Source: Mycolicibacterium sphagni (lineage in GTDB: Bacteria > Actinomycetota > Actinomycetes > Mycobacteriales > Mycobacteriaceae). From it: a stretch of DNA of 64,000 bases. The stretch lies in NCBI RefSeq assembly GCF_013337765.1, contig NZ_VBSB01000009.1:1-64000 (forward strand), written 5' to 3'. This document shows positions 27,093 to 35,132 of the stretch, piece by piece (position 1 is the first letter of the stretch; the number at the start of each line of letters is the position of its first letter). Both the position numbers and the translations under genes were made by a program. Under the pieces are notes generated by a model. It ran no database searches, was not told the origin of the DNA, and saw nothing but the letters and a program-made list of their open reading frames with translations.

Positions 27093-27929
27093 GTGGTCGC
27101 GGATAAGCTCGAGCACCAGAACGGCGCTGCCTACCTCCCTGATGGGGAGCGGCCCTACTACCAGCCTGTTGTAAACGAGGAGACCGTCTTCAAGGCGGCC
27201 TACCGGCAAGGGCTTTCGCTGCTGCTCAAGGGGCCGACCGGCTGCGGCAAGACCAGGTTCGTCGAGGCGATGGCCCATGATCTTGGCCGACCGCTGATCA
27301 CGGTTGCCTGCCATGACGATCTGACGACCGCGGATCTGGTGGGGCGCTATCTCTTGCGTGGCGACGAAACGGTGTGGGTCGACGGCCCGCTGACGCGCGC
27401 GGTGCGCGAGGGTGCGATCTGCTACCTCGACGAGGTCGTCGAGGCGCGCCAGGACACCACGGTCGTGCTGCACCCACTCGCTGACTACCGCCGGCAGTTG
27501 CCCATCGAGCGCCTCGGCGTGACGCTGGAGGCCGCGCCCGGCTTCGGTCTCGTCGTGTCGTACAACCCCGGCTACCAGAGCGTGCTGAAGGATCTCAAGG
27601 ATTCCACCCGGCAGCGCATGGTGGCCATCGAATTCGGCTTCCCCACACCGGAAATCGAAGAGGGCATCGTGATTCACGAGGCGGGCGTCGAACGCGCGGT
27701 GGCCGCCGAACTGGTGCGCTTCGGGCAGGCGGTGCGCAGGCTGGAGACCGGCGGGCTTCGCGAGGTGGCCTCGACGCGGGTGCTGATCGCGGCCGGCCGG
27801 CTCATCATCGAGGGCCTGTCGATGCGGGAGGCGGCGCTCGCGGCCATCGCGGGTCCGCTCACCGACGAGGCGGTCGTCGGACGTGGCCTCGCCGAAATGA
27901 TCGACGTCTACCTTTCCGTATCCGACTGA
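27093..27929 (+). CDS. MoxR-class AAA+ ATPase, CbbQ/NirQ/NorQ type
   Basis: A 278-residue AAA+ ATPase. Walker A is GPTGCGKT at residues 47-54, Walker B is ICYLDEV, and the segments HPLADYRRQLPIERLG, VVSYNPGYQSVLKDL and STRQRM are characteristic of the CbbQ/NirQ/NorQ group. These hexamers, with a VWA partner, remodel metalloenzymes: CbbQO reactivates Rubisco and NorQD helps assemble nitric oxide reductase. The GTG start at 27093 has GGGGAAGGGACATT upstream. Here it is followed by a binding protein, an AveC-like protein, an SDR and a P450, so a different client, perhaps one of those, is likely; this is inference. Confidence 0.93.
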   Translation: MVADKLEHQNGAAYLPDGERPYYQPVVNEETVFKAAYRQGLSLLLKGPTGCGKTRFVEAMAHDLGRPLITVACHDDLTTADLVGRYLLRGDETVWVDGPLTRAVREGAICYLDEVVEARQDTTVVLHPLADYRRQLPIERLGVTLEAAPGFGLVVSYNPGYQSVLKDLKDSTRQRMVAIEFGFPTPEIEEGIVIHEAGVERAVAAELVRFGQAVRRLETGGLREVASTRVLIAAGRLIIEGLSMREAALAAIAGPLTDEAVVGRGLAEMIDVYLSVSD

Positions 27930-27941
27930 CCAGGAGACTGC

Positions 27942-29060
27942 ATGTCCTACGAAAGCACTGCGGAGCCGATCAAGGTCGGTTACCTGATGGATTTCACGCT
28001 GCCGCCGGGCTTTCCGGAGGAACTGTTGTCGTCGTTCACCCGCTGCTTCGATCTGGTCTTCGAAGAGGCCATGGCGGACGGCGTGATCGACCGGCCGGTT
28101 GAGATGATCTACAAGGAAGTCGAGGGCCTGCCGAAGGGCAGCGTCAAGGCCGTGATCGACGCGTACGGCGAACTCGTCGACGAGGGCTGCCTGGTGGTGT
28201 TCGGGCCGAACATCACCGACAACTGCGTCCCGGTCCGTGAGGCGATCGAGGAGCGTTTCAAGGTTCCCGCGATCAGCGTGACGGGCACCGACGACTGGCT
28301 CGGCGAGTGGACGTTCGCCTTCCCCCAGGGCTCGATGACCGACGAGCCGATTTTCATCGTTGACCTGGTCGCCAAGCGGGGACTCACCGAGATCGGCGTG
28401 CTGGTCGAACAGAGCCTGATCGGCGAAAGCTATCTGAGGAACCTGCGAAGTGCCTGCCGCCGCAAGGGTATTCGCATCGTGGCCGAAGCCGCCATCGCCC
28501 AGACCGCCCAAGACATCGACGAGGCCGTCCGCTCACTGCACCAGGCGAAGGCCGAGGCCATCGTGCACCTCGGCTTCGGGTTCGGGATCGTGTTCATCAA
28601 CCCGGTTCTGGAAGCACTCGACTGGGATCCGCCGCGGTTCACCACCACCGCATTCCAGAACGCATGGGTCAACCCGATCATGTGGAACGCCTTCATGGGC
28701 TGGGTCGGGGTCGACCAATACGACGAGGGCAACCCGATCGGCCAGGCCTGGTTGGACCGCTACGCCAAGCGCTACGACGGCAGCCGCCCCGAATATTGCG
28801 TGACAGTGGTGAACCACGATGTGGCCGCCACGCTCGTGCGCGCCTTCGCCGACTCGCATCCGCTCAGCCCGCGCGGCGTCAAGGAGGCGCTGGAGCGAGT
28901 CAAGATGCTGCCGGCCGCATCGGGTGCACCCGGAACCCGCGTGTCCCTTGGCAAGTGGACCCGGCGCGCGTGGATGGGGTCGGGATACCTTGTGGCGCGC
29001 ACGCTGGACGCCGACGGTGTGAACTCGCATCTCGTCGATCGTTTCGGAGAGGACGGCTGA
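27942..29060 (+). CDS. substrate-binding-protein-like sensor without signal peptide
   Basis: A 372-residue protein with the type I periplasmic binding fold of the branched-chain amino acid/AmiC group: KVGYLMDFTLPPG at the start, VVFGPNITDNCVPV, PAISVTGTDDW and VGVLVEQS-like strands (EIGVLVEQSLIGES). No signal peptide or lipoprotein cysteine is present and no permease or ATPase genes are adjacent, so it probably works in the cytoplasm as a ligand sensor or carrier rather than in transport. It lies 12 bases after the AAA+ gene and one base before the AveC-like gene. The ligand is unknown. Confidence 0.85.
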   Translation: MSYESTAEPIKVGYLMDFTLPPGFPEELLSSFTRCFDLVFEEAMADGVIDRPVEMIYKEVEGLPKGSVKAVIDAYGELVDEGCLVVFGPNITDNCVPVREAIEERFKVPAISVTGTDDWLGEWTFAFPQGSMTDEPIFIVDLVAKRGLTEIGVLVEQSLIGESYLRNLRSACRRKGIRIVAEAAIAQTAQDIDEAVRSLHQAKAEAIVHLGFGFGIVFINPVLEALDWDPPRFTTTAFQNAWVNPIMWNAFMGWVGVDQYDEGNPIGQAWLDRYAKRYDGSRPEYCVTVVNHDVAATLVRAFADSHPLSPRGVKEALERVKMLPAASGAPGTRVSLGKWTRRAWMGSGYLVARTLDADGVNSHLVDRFGEDG

Positions 29061-29061
29061 G

Positions 29062-30204
29062 ATGACCACCCAGGAGTCCGCGCCAGTACCGACACCCGCG
29101 GAGACACCGAGTCCGCCACGCACCGGCCCGAATTGGGGTCGGGTGATCGCATTGCTGGCCTGGCTCGGCTTCCTCGGATTGTTCCTCGCCGTCGGGCGCA
29201 CCCACGTCGACCCGCGGGTGGCCAACCCGAATATCGAAGGGCGGCCCCGTCCGGTCGAGTTCTTGAACGGCTGGGATCACTGGCAGCTCGTCCCGCAGAT
29301 CGGCGCCGCGATCATGGTCGTGGGGCTCACCGTCGTCTTCATCCGCGGCTGGCGCAAGAACCCCGGCAGCCCGGTGCTGATGATGGTCCTGGTCACGACG
29401 CTGATCGTATGGCAGGACCCGATCATGAACTGGTCGCCGTATGCGGTGTACAACCCGGCTCTGCTGCACTGGCCGGAGTCCTGGTACCTGATCATGATGT
29501 CGCCGACCGTCGAACCCTTCATCGTGTTTGGTTATGTCACTTTCTATTTCGGCCCGTACTTCCCGGCCATCTGGATTCTGCGCAAGCTTCAGGCGAAATG
29601 GGGCCCGGAGTCGTTCGTCACCCGGCACCCGCTGATCAGTCTCGGTGCACTGGTACTGGTCATCGGCTTCATCTTCGACGCCATGCTGGAGATCAGCCTG
29701 GTGCGCACCGGTCTCTATATCTACTCGCAGGCGATTCCGTGGGGAACGCTGTTCGCCGGCAGCACGTTCCAGTTCCCGCTCCTGTGGGAGTCGCTGTCGG
29801 TCACGTTCGTGATGATCCCGGCGGCGATCCTCGTCTACCGCGATGACACCGGGAAGTCGGTGGCGGAGAAGCTCGCCGCGAAGGCGAAGCTGTTCCCGAA
29901 GAAGCCGGTGCTGGGCACGTTCCTGGTGATGTTCGCGATCATCAACGTCTCGTATTTCGCCTATGGCGGCTGGTTCTGGGTGATCAAGGCGACCGGCGCC
30001 GCGACGTCGGTGGCGTGCCCGTGGCCGTTCCCGGAAGCCAAGGTGTACGACCCGCAGGGCCATTACGAGAAGGCCGGTGCGCAAGGGCCGTTCTCGGTCG
30101 GGAGGTGGTCCACCTGGCAACAGGGTCTGCCCGACGGCCGGCCCGAGGTCATGCCGCCACCGCCGGGGCAGGGCGCCTGCGCACCTGAGACCGCCAATGG
30201 GTGA
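29062..30204 (+). CDS. spirocyclase AveC-like membrane protein
   Basis: A 380-residue integral membrane protein with about seven helices (for example VIALLAWLGFLGLFLAVG, AAIMVVGLTVVFI, MMVLVTTLIVW, FIFDAMLE region, FVMIPAAILVY). It resembles the AveC family, named for the Streptomyces avermectin protein affecting dehydration and spiroketal formation. Motifs between helices include WQDPIMNWSPYAVYNPALLHWPE and FDAMLEISLVR. Mycobacterial members usually sit with SDR and P450 genes, as here, suggesting action on a hydrophobic substrate. Enzymatic activity in this setting is unproven. The gene overlaps the next SDR by eight bases. Confidence 0.85.
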   Translation: MTTQESAPVPTPAETPSPPRTGPNWGRVIALLAWLGFLGLFLAVGRTHVDPRVANPNIEGRPRPVEFLNGWDHWQLVPQIGAAIMVVGLTVVFIRGWRKNPGSPVLMMVLVTTLIVWQDPIMNWSPYAVYNPALLHWPESWYLIMMSPTVEPFIVFGYVTFYFGPYFPAIWILRKLQAKWGPESFVTRHPLISLGALVLVIGFIFDAMLEISLVRTGLYIYSQAIPWGTLFAGSTFQFPLLWESLSVTFVMIPAAILVYRDDTGKSVAEKLAAKAKLFPKKPVLGTFLVMFAIINVSYFAYGGWFWVIKATGAATSVACPWPFPEAKVYDPQGHYEKAGAQGPFSVGRWSTWQQGLPDGRPEVMPPPPGQGACAPETANG

Positions 30205-31204
30205 ACTCCGCACTGTCGTCATCACCGGCGCCGCACGCGGTTTGGGGTTTGCCTCGGCGGTGCGGCTGTACCGCGAAGGCTGGCGGGTGGTGGCCGCCAT
30301 GCGCACCCCTGACCGGGGCATCCCGTTGCTCCGCGAAGCGACGGGTGCGGGCGAGGACGACGATCGGCTGATCGGTGTTCAGCTCGACCTGATGGACGTG
30401 GACTCAGTTGCGTACGCCGCCAAGTCAATTGAGGAACGGGTGGGCGCGCCGTATGCGCTCGTGCACAATGCAGGCATCTCCTCGGCCGGGATGGCCGAGG
30501 AGACCGATGCCGACCTGTGGCAACGTATGTTCGCCACCCATGTGATCGGCCCCGTCGCTTTGACCAATGCGCTGTTGCCGTCGATGCGGGCCGCGGGGGA
30601 GGGCCGGATCGTTCTGGTGTGCAGCTCGGCCGGGGTGCGAGGGCAGCCGGCCACGGCGCCATACTCGGCCAGCAAGGGCGCCATGGAGCGCTGGGGTGAA
30701 TCGTTGGCGTCCGAGATCGCACCGTTCGGACTCGGCGTGACGGTGTTGATCACCGGCACCTACGACACCGAGATCATCACCGATGCCGGCACCACCGACG
30801 ACCGTGACTTCGGCGGTCCATACGCCCGGCTGCACCAGACGATGAACACCCGGGGGCGCTTCGCCATGAAAATGGCGAGGTCGCCGGAGCGGTTCGCCGA
30901 CGGGCTGGTCAAGGCGCTGGCCGACCGCAGCCCATTCCGCCGTCGGGCGGTCGGGCCGGATGCGTTGATGTTGTTGGTGTCCAACAGATTCCTGCCGTCG
31001 TCGGGTATGCACCACATGTCCCGGATCGTCCTGGGCATCCCCAGGCAGGGCTCGATGCGCAACGGCGCGTATCCCCTGACAGTGACACAGAAGGCGATGG
31101 TGTTCGCCGTGAAAGTCATCCCGCAGCCGGTGATGCAACGCATCGTCGCGGCGGCGGCCAAACGTTCAGCGGCCAAACAGCCACCGCAGCAACAGACTGA
31201 CTGA
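30197..31204 (+). CDS. short-chain dehydrogenase/reductase
   Basis: A 335-residue SDR: TGAARGLGFASAVRL cofactor loop near residue 10, HNAG at the fourth strand, LVCSSAGVRG with the catalytic serine and YSASKGA with Tyr-Lys. The 90-residue C-terminal extension ends in a membrane-associating stretch (VTQKAMVFAVKVIPQPVMQRIV) and a basic tail, so it may sit at the membrane beside the AveC-like protein. The start MGELRTVV at 30197 is chosen because it lies directly before the cofactor motif and overlaps the upstream stop; an open frame further upstream is not SDR-like. Confidence 0.92.
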   Translation: MGELRTVVITGAARGLGFASAVRLYREGWRVVAAMRTPDRGIPLLREATGAGEDDDRLIGVQLDLMDVDSVAYAAKSIEERVGAPYALVHNAGISSAGMAEETDADLWQRMFATHVIGPVALTNALLPSMRAAGEGRIVLVCSSAGVRGQPATAPYSASKGAMERWGESLASEIAPFGLGVTVLITGTYDTEIITDAGTTDDRDFGGPYARLHQTMNTRGRFAMKMARSPERFADGLVKALADRSPFRRRAVGPDALMLLVSNRFLPSSGMHHMSRIVLGIPRQGSMRNGAYPLTVTQKAMVFAVKVIPQPVMQRIVAAAAKRSAAKQPPQQQTD

Positions 31205-31221
31205 CATCTCAAGGAGTGCTA

Positions 31222-32436
31222 ATGGAACAACTCTTCGATGACCTCGACGACTTCGGCTCGTTCGACGACGTGGTGTCCGGCAATGTGCGCGATCCGTTCC
31301 CGGAGCTGGCCCGGTTGCGCCGAGAGGAGCAGGTCCAGCGCATCGAAGGTTCCGCAATGCCGGGCGAGGCCGGTCTACCTGTTTTCATCGTGTACCGGTT
31401 CGAAGAGGCCCAGCAGATGTTGCGCGACAACGAGACGTTCTCGTCGTCGGGCGTCATCGCCGCCTTCGGTCCGGTTCTGGGTGAGCGCGTGATGCTCGGC
31501 ATGGACGAGCCGGTCCACGGCAGGCTGCGCGCGCTGATCTCGAAAGCGTTCTCGCAGAAGTCACTTGCGCGCTTTCAGGACGAGCTGGTCGCCCGGGTGG
31601 GCAACGAGCTGATCGACGGCTTCGCGGCGAACGGCAAGGCCGATCTGGTCAAGGAATTCACCTTCACCTACCCGAGCCGCATCATCGCCGGGCTGTTGGG
31701 GTTGCCCGAGGAGGACTACCCGCAGTTCCAGCGCTGGTCGATCTCGCTGCTGAGCTGGATCATGAATCCCGAACGCGGCCTGGCGGCGTCGGCCGCGCTG
31801 GTCGAGTACTTCAAGCCGATTCTGGCGGCCCGACGGGCCGAGCCGCGCGACGACTTGATCAGTCTGCTGGCCGCCGCGGAGATCGACGGGGAGAAGCTCG
31901 AGGACGAGGAGATCTTCTCGTTCCTGCGGCTGCTGCTTCCGGCCGGCGTCGAAACCACCTACCGGTCGCTGGGCAATCTGCTGTTCGCCCTGTTGTCGGA
32001 TCCGGCTCAGCTCGATGCGGTGTGGGCCGACCGCGCGCTGCTGCCGCAGGCGATCGAGGAAGGTGTGCGGTGGAATCCGCCGCTGCTGACAATCACTCGG
32101 GTCGCCACTCGCGACACCGAACTGGGTGGGGTGCCGATCCCGGCGGGTGCGTCGGTGATGCCGATGCTGGGTGCGGCCAACCGGCAGGAGGAGCGCTTCC
32201 CGGACCCCGACGCGTTCGATCTGTTCCGCGAGCCACGCAGCAATCTCGGATGGGGATACGGCGTGCACGTGTGTCTTGGTATGCATCTGGCGCGTCTCGA
32301 GATGCGCACCGCCGTCAACCTGTTGCTCGACCGGCTGCCCAACTTGCGGATGGATCCCGACGGCGACGACCCGCACATCCGCGGACAGGTGTTCCGGTCA
32401 CCGACGTCGCTGCCCGTGCTGTTCGATCCTCAGTAG
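31222..32436 (+). CDS. cytochrome P450
   Basis: A 404-residue soluble bacterial P450. The haem-binding loop is WGYGVHVCLG with Cys351, the I-helix oxygen-activation motif is AGVETT and the K-helix E-x-x-R is EGVR (in AIEEGVRWNP). It needs a ferredoxin and reductase, which are not encoded here. A strong ribosome-binding site AAGGAGTGCTA precedes the ATG at 31222. It is the last gene of the rightward unit; the TetR gene converges four bases after its stop. The substrate is probably hydrophobic, sharing the pathway with the SDRs and AveC-like protein. Confidence 0.95.
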   Translation: MEQLFDDLDDFGSFDDVVSGNVRDPFPELARLRREEQVQRIEGSAMPGEAGLPVFIVYRFEEAQQMLRDNETFSSSGVIAAFGPVLGERVMLGMDEPVHGRLRALISKAFSQKSLARFQDELVARVGNELIDGFAANGKADLVKEFTFTYPSRIIAGLLGLPEEDYPQFQRWSISLLSWIMNPERGLAASAALVEYFKPILAARRAEPRDDLISLLAAAEIDGEKLEDEEIFSFLRLLLPAGVETTYRSLGNLLFALLSDPAQLDAVWADRALLPQAIEEGVRWNPPLLTITRVATRDTELGGVPIPAGASVMPMLGAANRQEERFPDPDAFDLFREPRSNLGWGYGVHVCLGMHLARLEMRTAVNLLLDRLPNLRMDPDGDDPHIRGQVFRSPTSLPVLFDPQ

Positions 32437-32440
32437 GGCG

Positions 32441-33724
32441 TCACGTCACGACCACGCCGCGAAGCGTCGTGTCGCGGACGCACAACAGTGACGCACGGGT
32501 GCCCAGCTCACGCAGGATGGTCTCGGGGATCCAGCCGACGCCGATCACTGATCGCGCCAGCAGATCGCTCGACGGAGTGTCGATGCTGATCTCGCCGGAC
32601 TCGATGCCCTCGGCGAGAAGGCTTTTCATCTGCCGAACCCGCTTGGTGAACAACCAGCCGGGGTTGGGCGTGTCCGGGGGAGACTGGCGCATCCAGGCCA
32701 GCTGAATCCGGAACTCGTCGGCGAAGCGATCCATCGCATTGGTGTTGATCCAGCTGAGCGCGTCCAGCTTCTCGACGATCGTGGAGTCCGCCTGCAGCAC
32801 TTCGGACCATCCAATGGCGACCTTCTCGCCGAAGGACTGCATGATCGACGCCAGCAGTTGATCTTTCGATCCGATCAACCGGTAGACGGTGCCGGTGCCC
32901 ATTCCCGCGGCCGATGCGATGTCACGAACGGTCGTGACCTCGTAGCCCTTCTTGCCGAATTCTGTTCTGGCGACCGCCCGTACGTGGGCCGCCTTATCGT
33001 CGGGTTTGGCGTCCGCATCGTCGGTCCACGACCGGACGACGGCGTCGGCGGCCTGGAACGCGGCCGAGCGATCCAGCTGTTCGTCGGTGGGAGCGCCGGT
33101 GGCCAGACCTTCGAGCAGGATCCGGCACAGCAGGACCGCCGACTTGTCCGGCCCGGCGTTGCCGCGGATGACGTCGAGCCCGATCTGCAGCATCGTCTGC
33201 ACGATCCGTTCGGCCAGCACGGCCAGGTCGACATCGGAGCGCAGGTAGCCGCTCCACCGCGCCGCCCGAAGCGTCTCCAACATCGACTGCAGCAATGCGG
33301 TCGGGCGGCGGGCGGCCAGGGCGGTCAGCTCGTGATTGGAGCTGGGGCCTTCGTAGAACGACATCTGCAAGGCGGCGCGATGGGTGATCGCGCAGTGCGC
33401 GATCGCCGTGGACAATTCGGCGATCTGGTCGAAGGCAGGATGAAACTCCGGATCGTTCAGCCTGGTCTGCGCCTCGTTGGCGATGCGATCCAGATCCTCG
33501 TGATAGCGCCGCAGCAGCTCGACGAGGATCGCTTCCTTCGAGTCGAAGTGGTGGTAGAGGCTGCCCGGGAGAATGCCTGCCGCGTCGGCGATTTCCTGCA
33601 ACGAGGTGCGCAGGCCCGAGGTGGCGATGATCGCGGCCGCGGTCTGCAGGATTTCGGTGCGCCTGGAACCGTCGTCGTAGGCATGCCCGCCGCGCGCTTT
33701 CGGCGTCATGCCCGAACGCGCCAC
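32441..33724 (-). CDS. tandem (double) TetR-family regulator
   Basis: A 427-residue protein made of two complete TetR units in one chain. HTH1 is at residues 40-60 (LQEIADAAGILPGSLYHHF) and HTH2 at 264-285 (VRDIASAAGMGTGTVYRLI), each followed by a ligand-binding-like helical half. Ordinary TetR proteins are about 200 residues and act as dimers, so this chain could be a covalent pseudo-dimer. The GTG at 33724 has GGAGGAGTT just upstream; an ATG five codons later is possible. A perfect 6-3-6 palindrome lies 46 bases upstream, consistent with autoregulation. It likely controls the convergent P450 operon. Confidence 0.88.
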   Translation of the reverse strand: MARSGMTPKARGGHAYDDGSRRTEILQTAAAIIATSGLRTSLQEIADAAGILPGSLYHHFDSKEAILVELLRRYHEDLDRIANEAQTRLNDPEFHPAFDQIAELSTAIAHCAITHRAALQMSFYEGPSSNHELTALAARRPTALLQSMLETLRAARWSGYLRSDVDLAVLAERIVQTMLQIGLDVIRGNAGPDKSAVLLCRILLEGLATGAPTDEQLDRSAAFQAADAVVRSWTDDADAKPDDKAAHVRAVARTEFGKKGYEVTTVRDIASAAGMGTGTVYRLIGSKDQLLASIMQSFGEKVAIGWSEVLQADSTIVEKLDALSWINTNAMDRFADEFRIQLAWMRQSPPDTPNPGWLFTKRVRQMKSLLAEGIESGEISIDTPSSDLLARSVIGVGWIPETILRELGTRASLLCVRDTTLRGVVVT

Positions 33725-33763
33725 AACTCCTCCAACGGCTGAACTCTGGTCCCCGGCTGACCC

Positions 33764-33784
33764 GATATTTGGTAGACGCTACCA
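33764..33784. promoter_or_regulatory. palindromic operator candidate upstream of tandem TetR gene
   Basis: TGGTAG-ACG-CTACCA is a perfect inverted repeat (33770-33784), preceded by GATATT. The ten bases GATATTTGGT recur between the divergent SDR and VWA genes at 25297. Size and symmetry suit a TetR-type operator. Confidence 0.55.
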
Positions 33785-33866
33785 GAAACCTGGGTGGGCA
33801 ACGGGCCCGTCACCTGCGAAGGTCGGCCGCCGAAGACCGCTGACCGGAGATCCGTTTGGTAAAACG

Positions 33867-34997
33867 TCAGGTGTTGTCGGCGTTGCTGCGCGGGAAGCCG
33901 CCACCCTGCGGGAAGAGCGGGAAGACCACGTCGTCGAGCTTCTCGGCGTCGCCGGCCGTGCGGTTGACCGTTGCGCCCCAGATGTTTCCGTCCGGGGCCA
34001 CTTGCAGTGCCCAGGCGTGGCCGTGGGTGTCCTGGCGCACGACCTCGGGCTCGCCGGTCACCGCGCCGGTGCCCTGCGCGAGCCGAACCGCCACGGTTTG
34101 CTTGGCGTTGACCAGGTTCACCAGCACCGTGCCGTCCAGTGCCGCGCATCCCGCAACGCCGGGCTTGTCCGGCCACGTCCACACGGTCGTGGTCTTCGCG
34201 TCCGGTGAGATGCGTTGCAGGCGATCGCCTGCGGCACTGCGGTCGGTGATGTAGAGCGACTTGTCGGTGGGGTCGATGCACATGCCGCCGGCGGGACCCA
34301 TCCCGGTCATTGCGGTGGTCGGCGGTGCCGGGTGGACCGTCGTGGGCTGCTCGAGGCGGATCACCTTGCCCGCCAACGACTTCGGATCAGCTGCCAGCGC
34401 GGGGTTGCCTGCATCGCCGGTCTGCACGACCAGGGTCGTGGGGCTGGTGAAGATCAGTGAGCCGGAATTACCGGTGGCGCCCTTGGGGATCCCGGTCAGG
34501 ATCGGCTTGGGGATATCGCCGTCGGCCACCCGGATCACCTGGTTGTCGGTGGGCGTGCTGATGTAGGCGTACATCAGGCGGTCCTGGGAGTAGGTGGGGG
34601 ACAGCACGATGTCCATCAGCCCGCCGTCACCGCTCGGGTCGACCGGGATGACGGTGTGGATCTTGGGCTCGGCGCTGACGGACACGTCCTTGACGGCGCC
34701 GGTTGTCCGCTCGGCCACCAGGGCGGTCTTGCTGTCCGGGCCCATGATCAGCCCGCTGGTGCTCTCCAGGCAGCCCTGCATGACGCCGGGCGCGGGGCAG
34801 ACCTTGGGGAACGGCTTGGGCGGCAGCGGCGGCGGGGGAGGCGGTGCCGAGCTCGGTCCCGGCGCCAGCTGCGGGGCGGTGGTGAACGGTTGCGAGATGT
34901 CGTTGTTGAACTTCGCGCAACCCGCGGAAGACCCTGCCACGACCGTCGTTACACAACACACGGCCAGCACCCCACGGACCGACCGGCGTACCTGCAT
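33867..34997 (-). CDS. lppZ: lipoprotein LppZ, glucose/sorbosone dehydrogenase-like beta-propeller
   Basis: A 376-residue lipoprotein. The signal peptide ends in a lipobox-like GSSAGC (Cys27), then a Pro-rich linker (PPPPPPLPPKP) leads to a six-bladed propeller resembling PQQ-dependent sugar dehydrogenases, with GDGGLMDIVLSPTY and TGDAGNPALAADP segments. It corresponds to LppZ (Rv3006) by sequence type and by its place beside the DoxX and ilv genes. Enzymatic activity is not established for LppZ. The start MQVRRSV at 34997 gives a proper signal peptide; the frame is open further upstream but the extension is polar. Confidence 0.92.
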   Translation of the reverse strand: MQVRRSVRGVLAVCCVTTVVAGSSAGCAKFNNDISQPFTTAPQLAPGPSSAPPPPPPLPPKPFPKVCPAPGVMQGCLESTSGLIMGPDSKTALVAERTTGAVKDVSVSAEPKIHTVIPVDPSGDGGLMDIVLSPTYSQDRLMYAYISTPTDNQVIRVADGDIPKPILTGIPKGATGNSGSLIFTSPTTLVVQTGDAGNPALAADPKSLAGKVIRLEQPTTVHPAPPTTAMTGMGPAGGMCIDPTDKSLYITDRSAAGDRLQRISPDAKTTTVWTWPDKPGVAGCAALDGTVLVNLVNAKQTVAVRLAQGTGAVTGEPEVVRQDTHGHAWALQVAPDGNIWGATVNRTAGDAEKLDDVVFPLFPQGGGFPRSNADNT

Positions 34998-35132
34998 GCC
35001 CGCCAGGTTACGGATATCGCGCCGATGTTCGCCACGACGGTCCGTGTGCGGCGCGAAATCCAGGCGATATTGGCCGCTAGAAGCGCCGCTCAAATCCCCG
35101 ATTTGCGGCGAACTGGACTTACTCTGACTTTC

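Noticed and set aside
25339..27929. Calling the VWA and AAA+ genes cbbO and cbbQ outright
   Set aside because: They belong to the same family group, but no Rubisco genes are adjacent and the following genes form a different pathway, so a specific symbol would overstate the evidence.
32441..33724. Frameshift or lost stop joining two tetR genes
   Set aside because: The frame is continuous with a normal linker and both halves are complete; no sign of a sequencing error, though it cannot be fully excluded.
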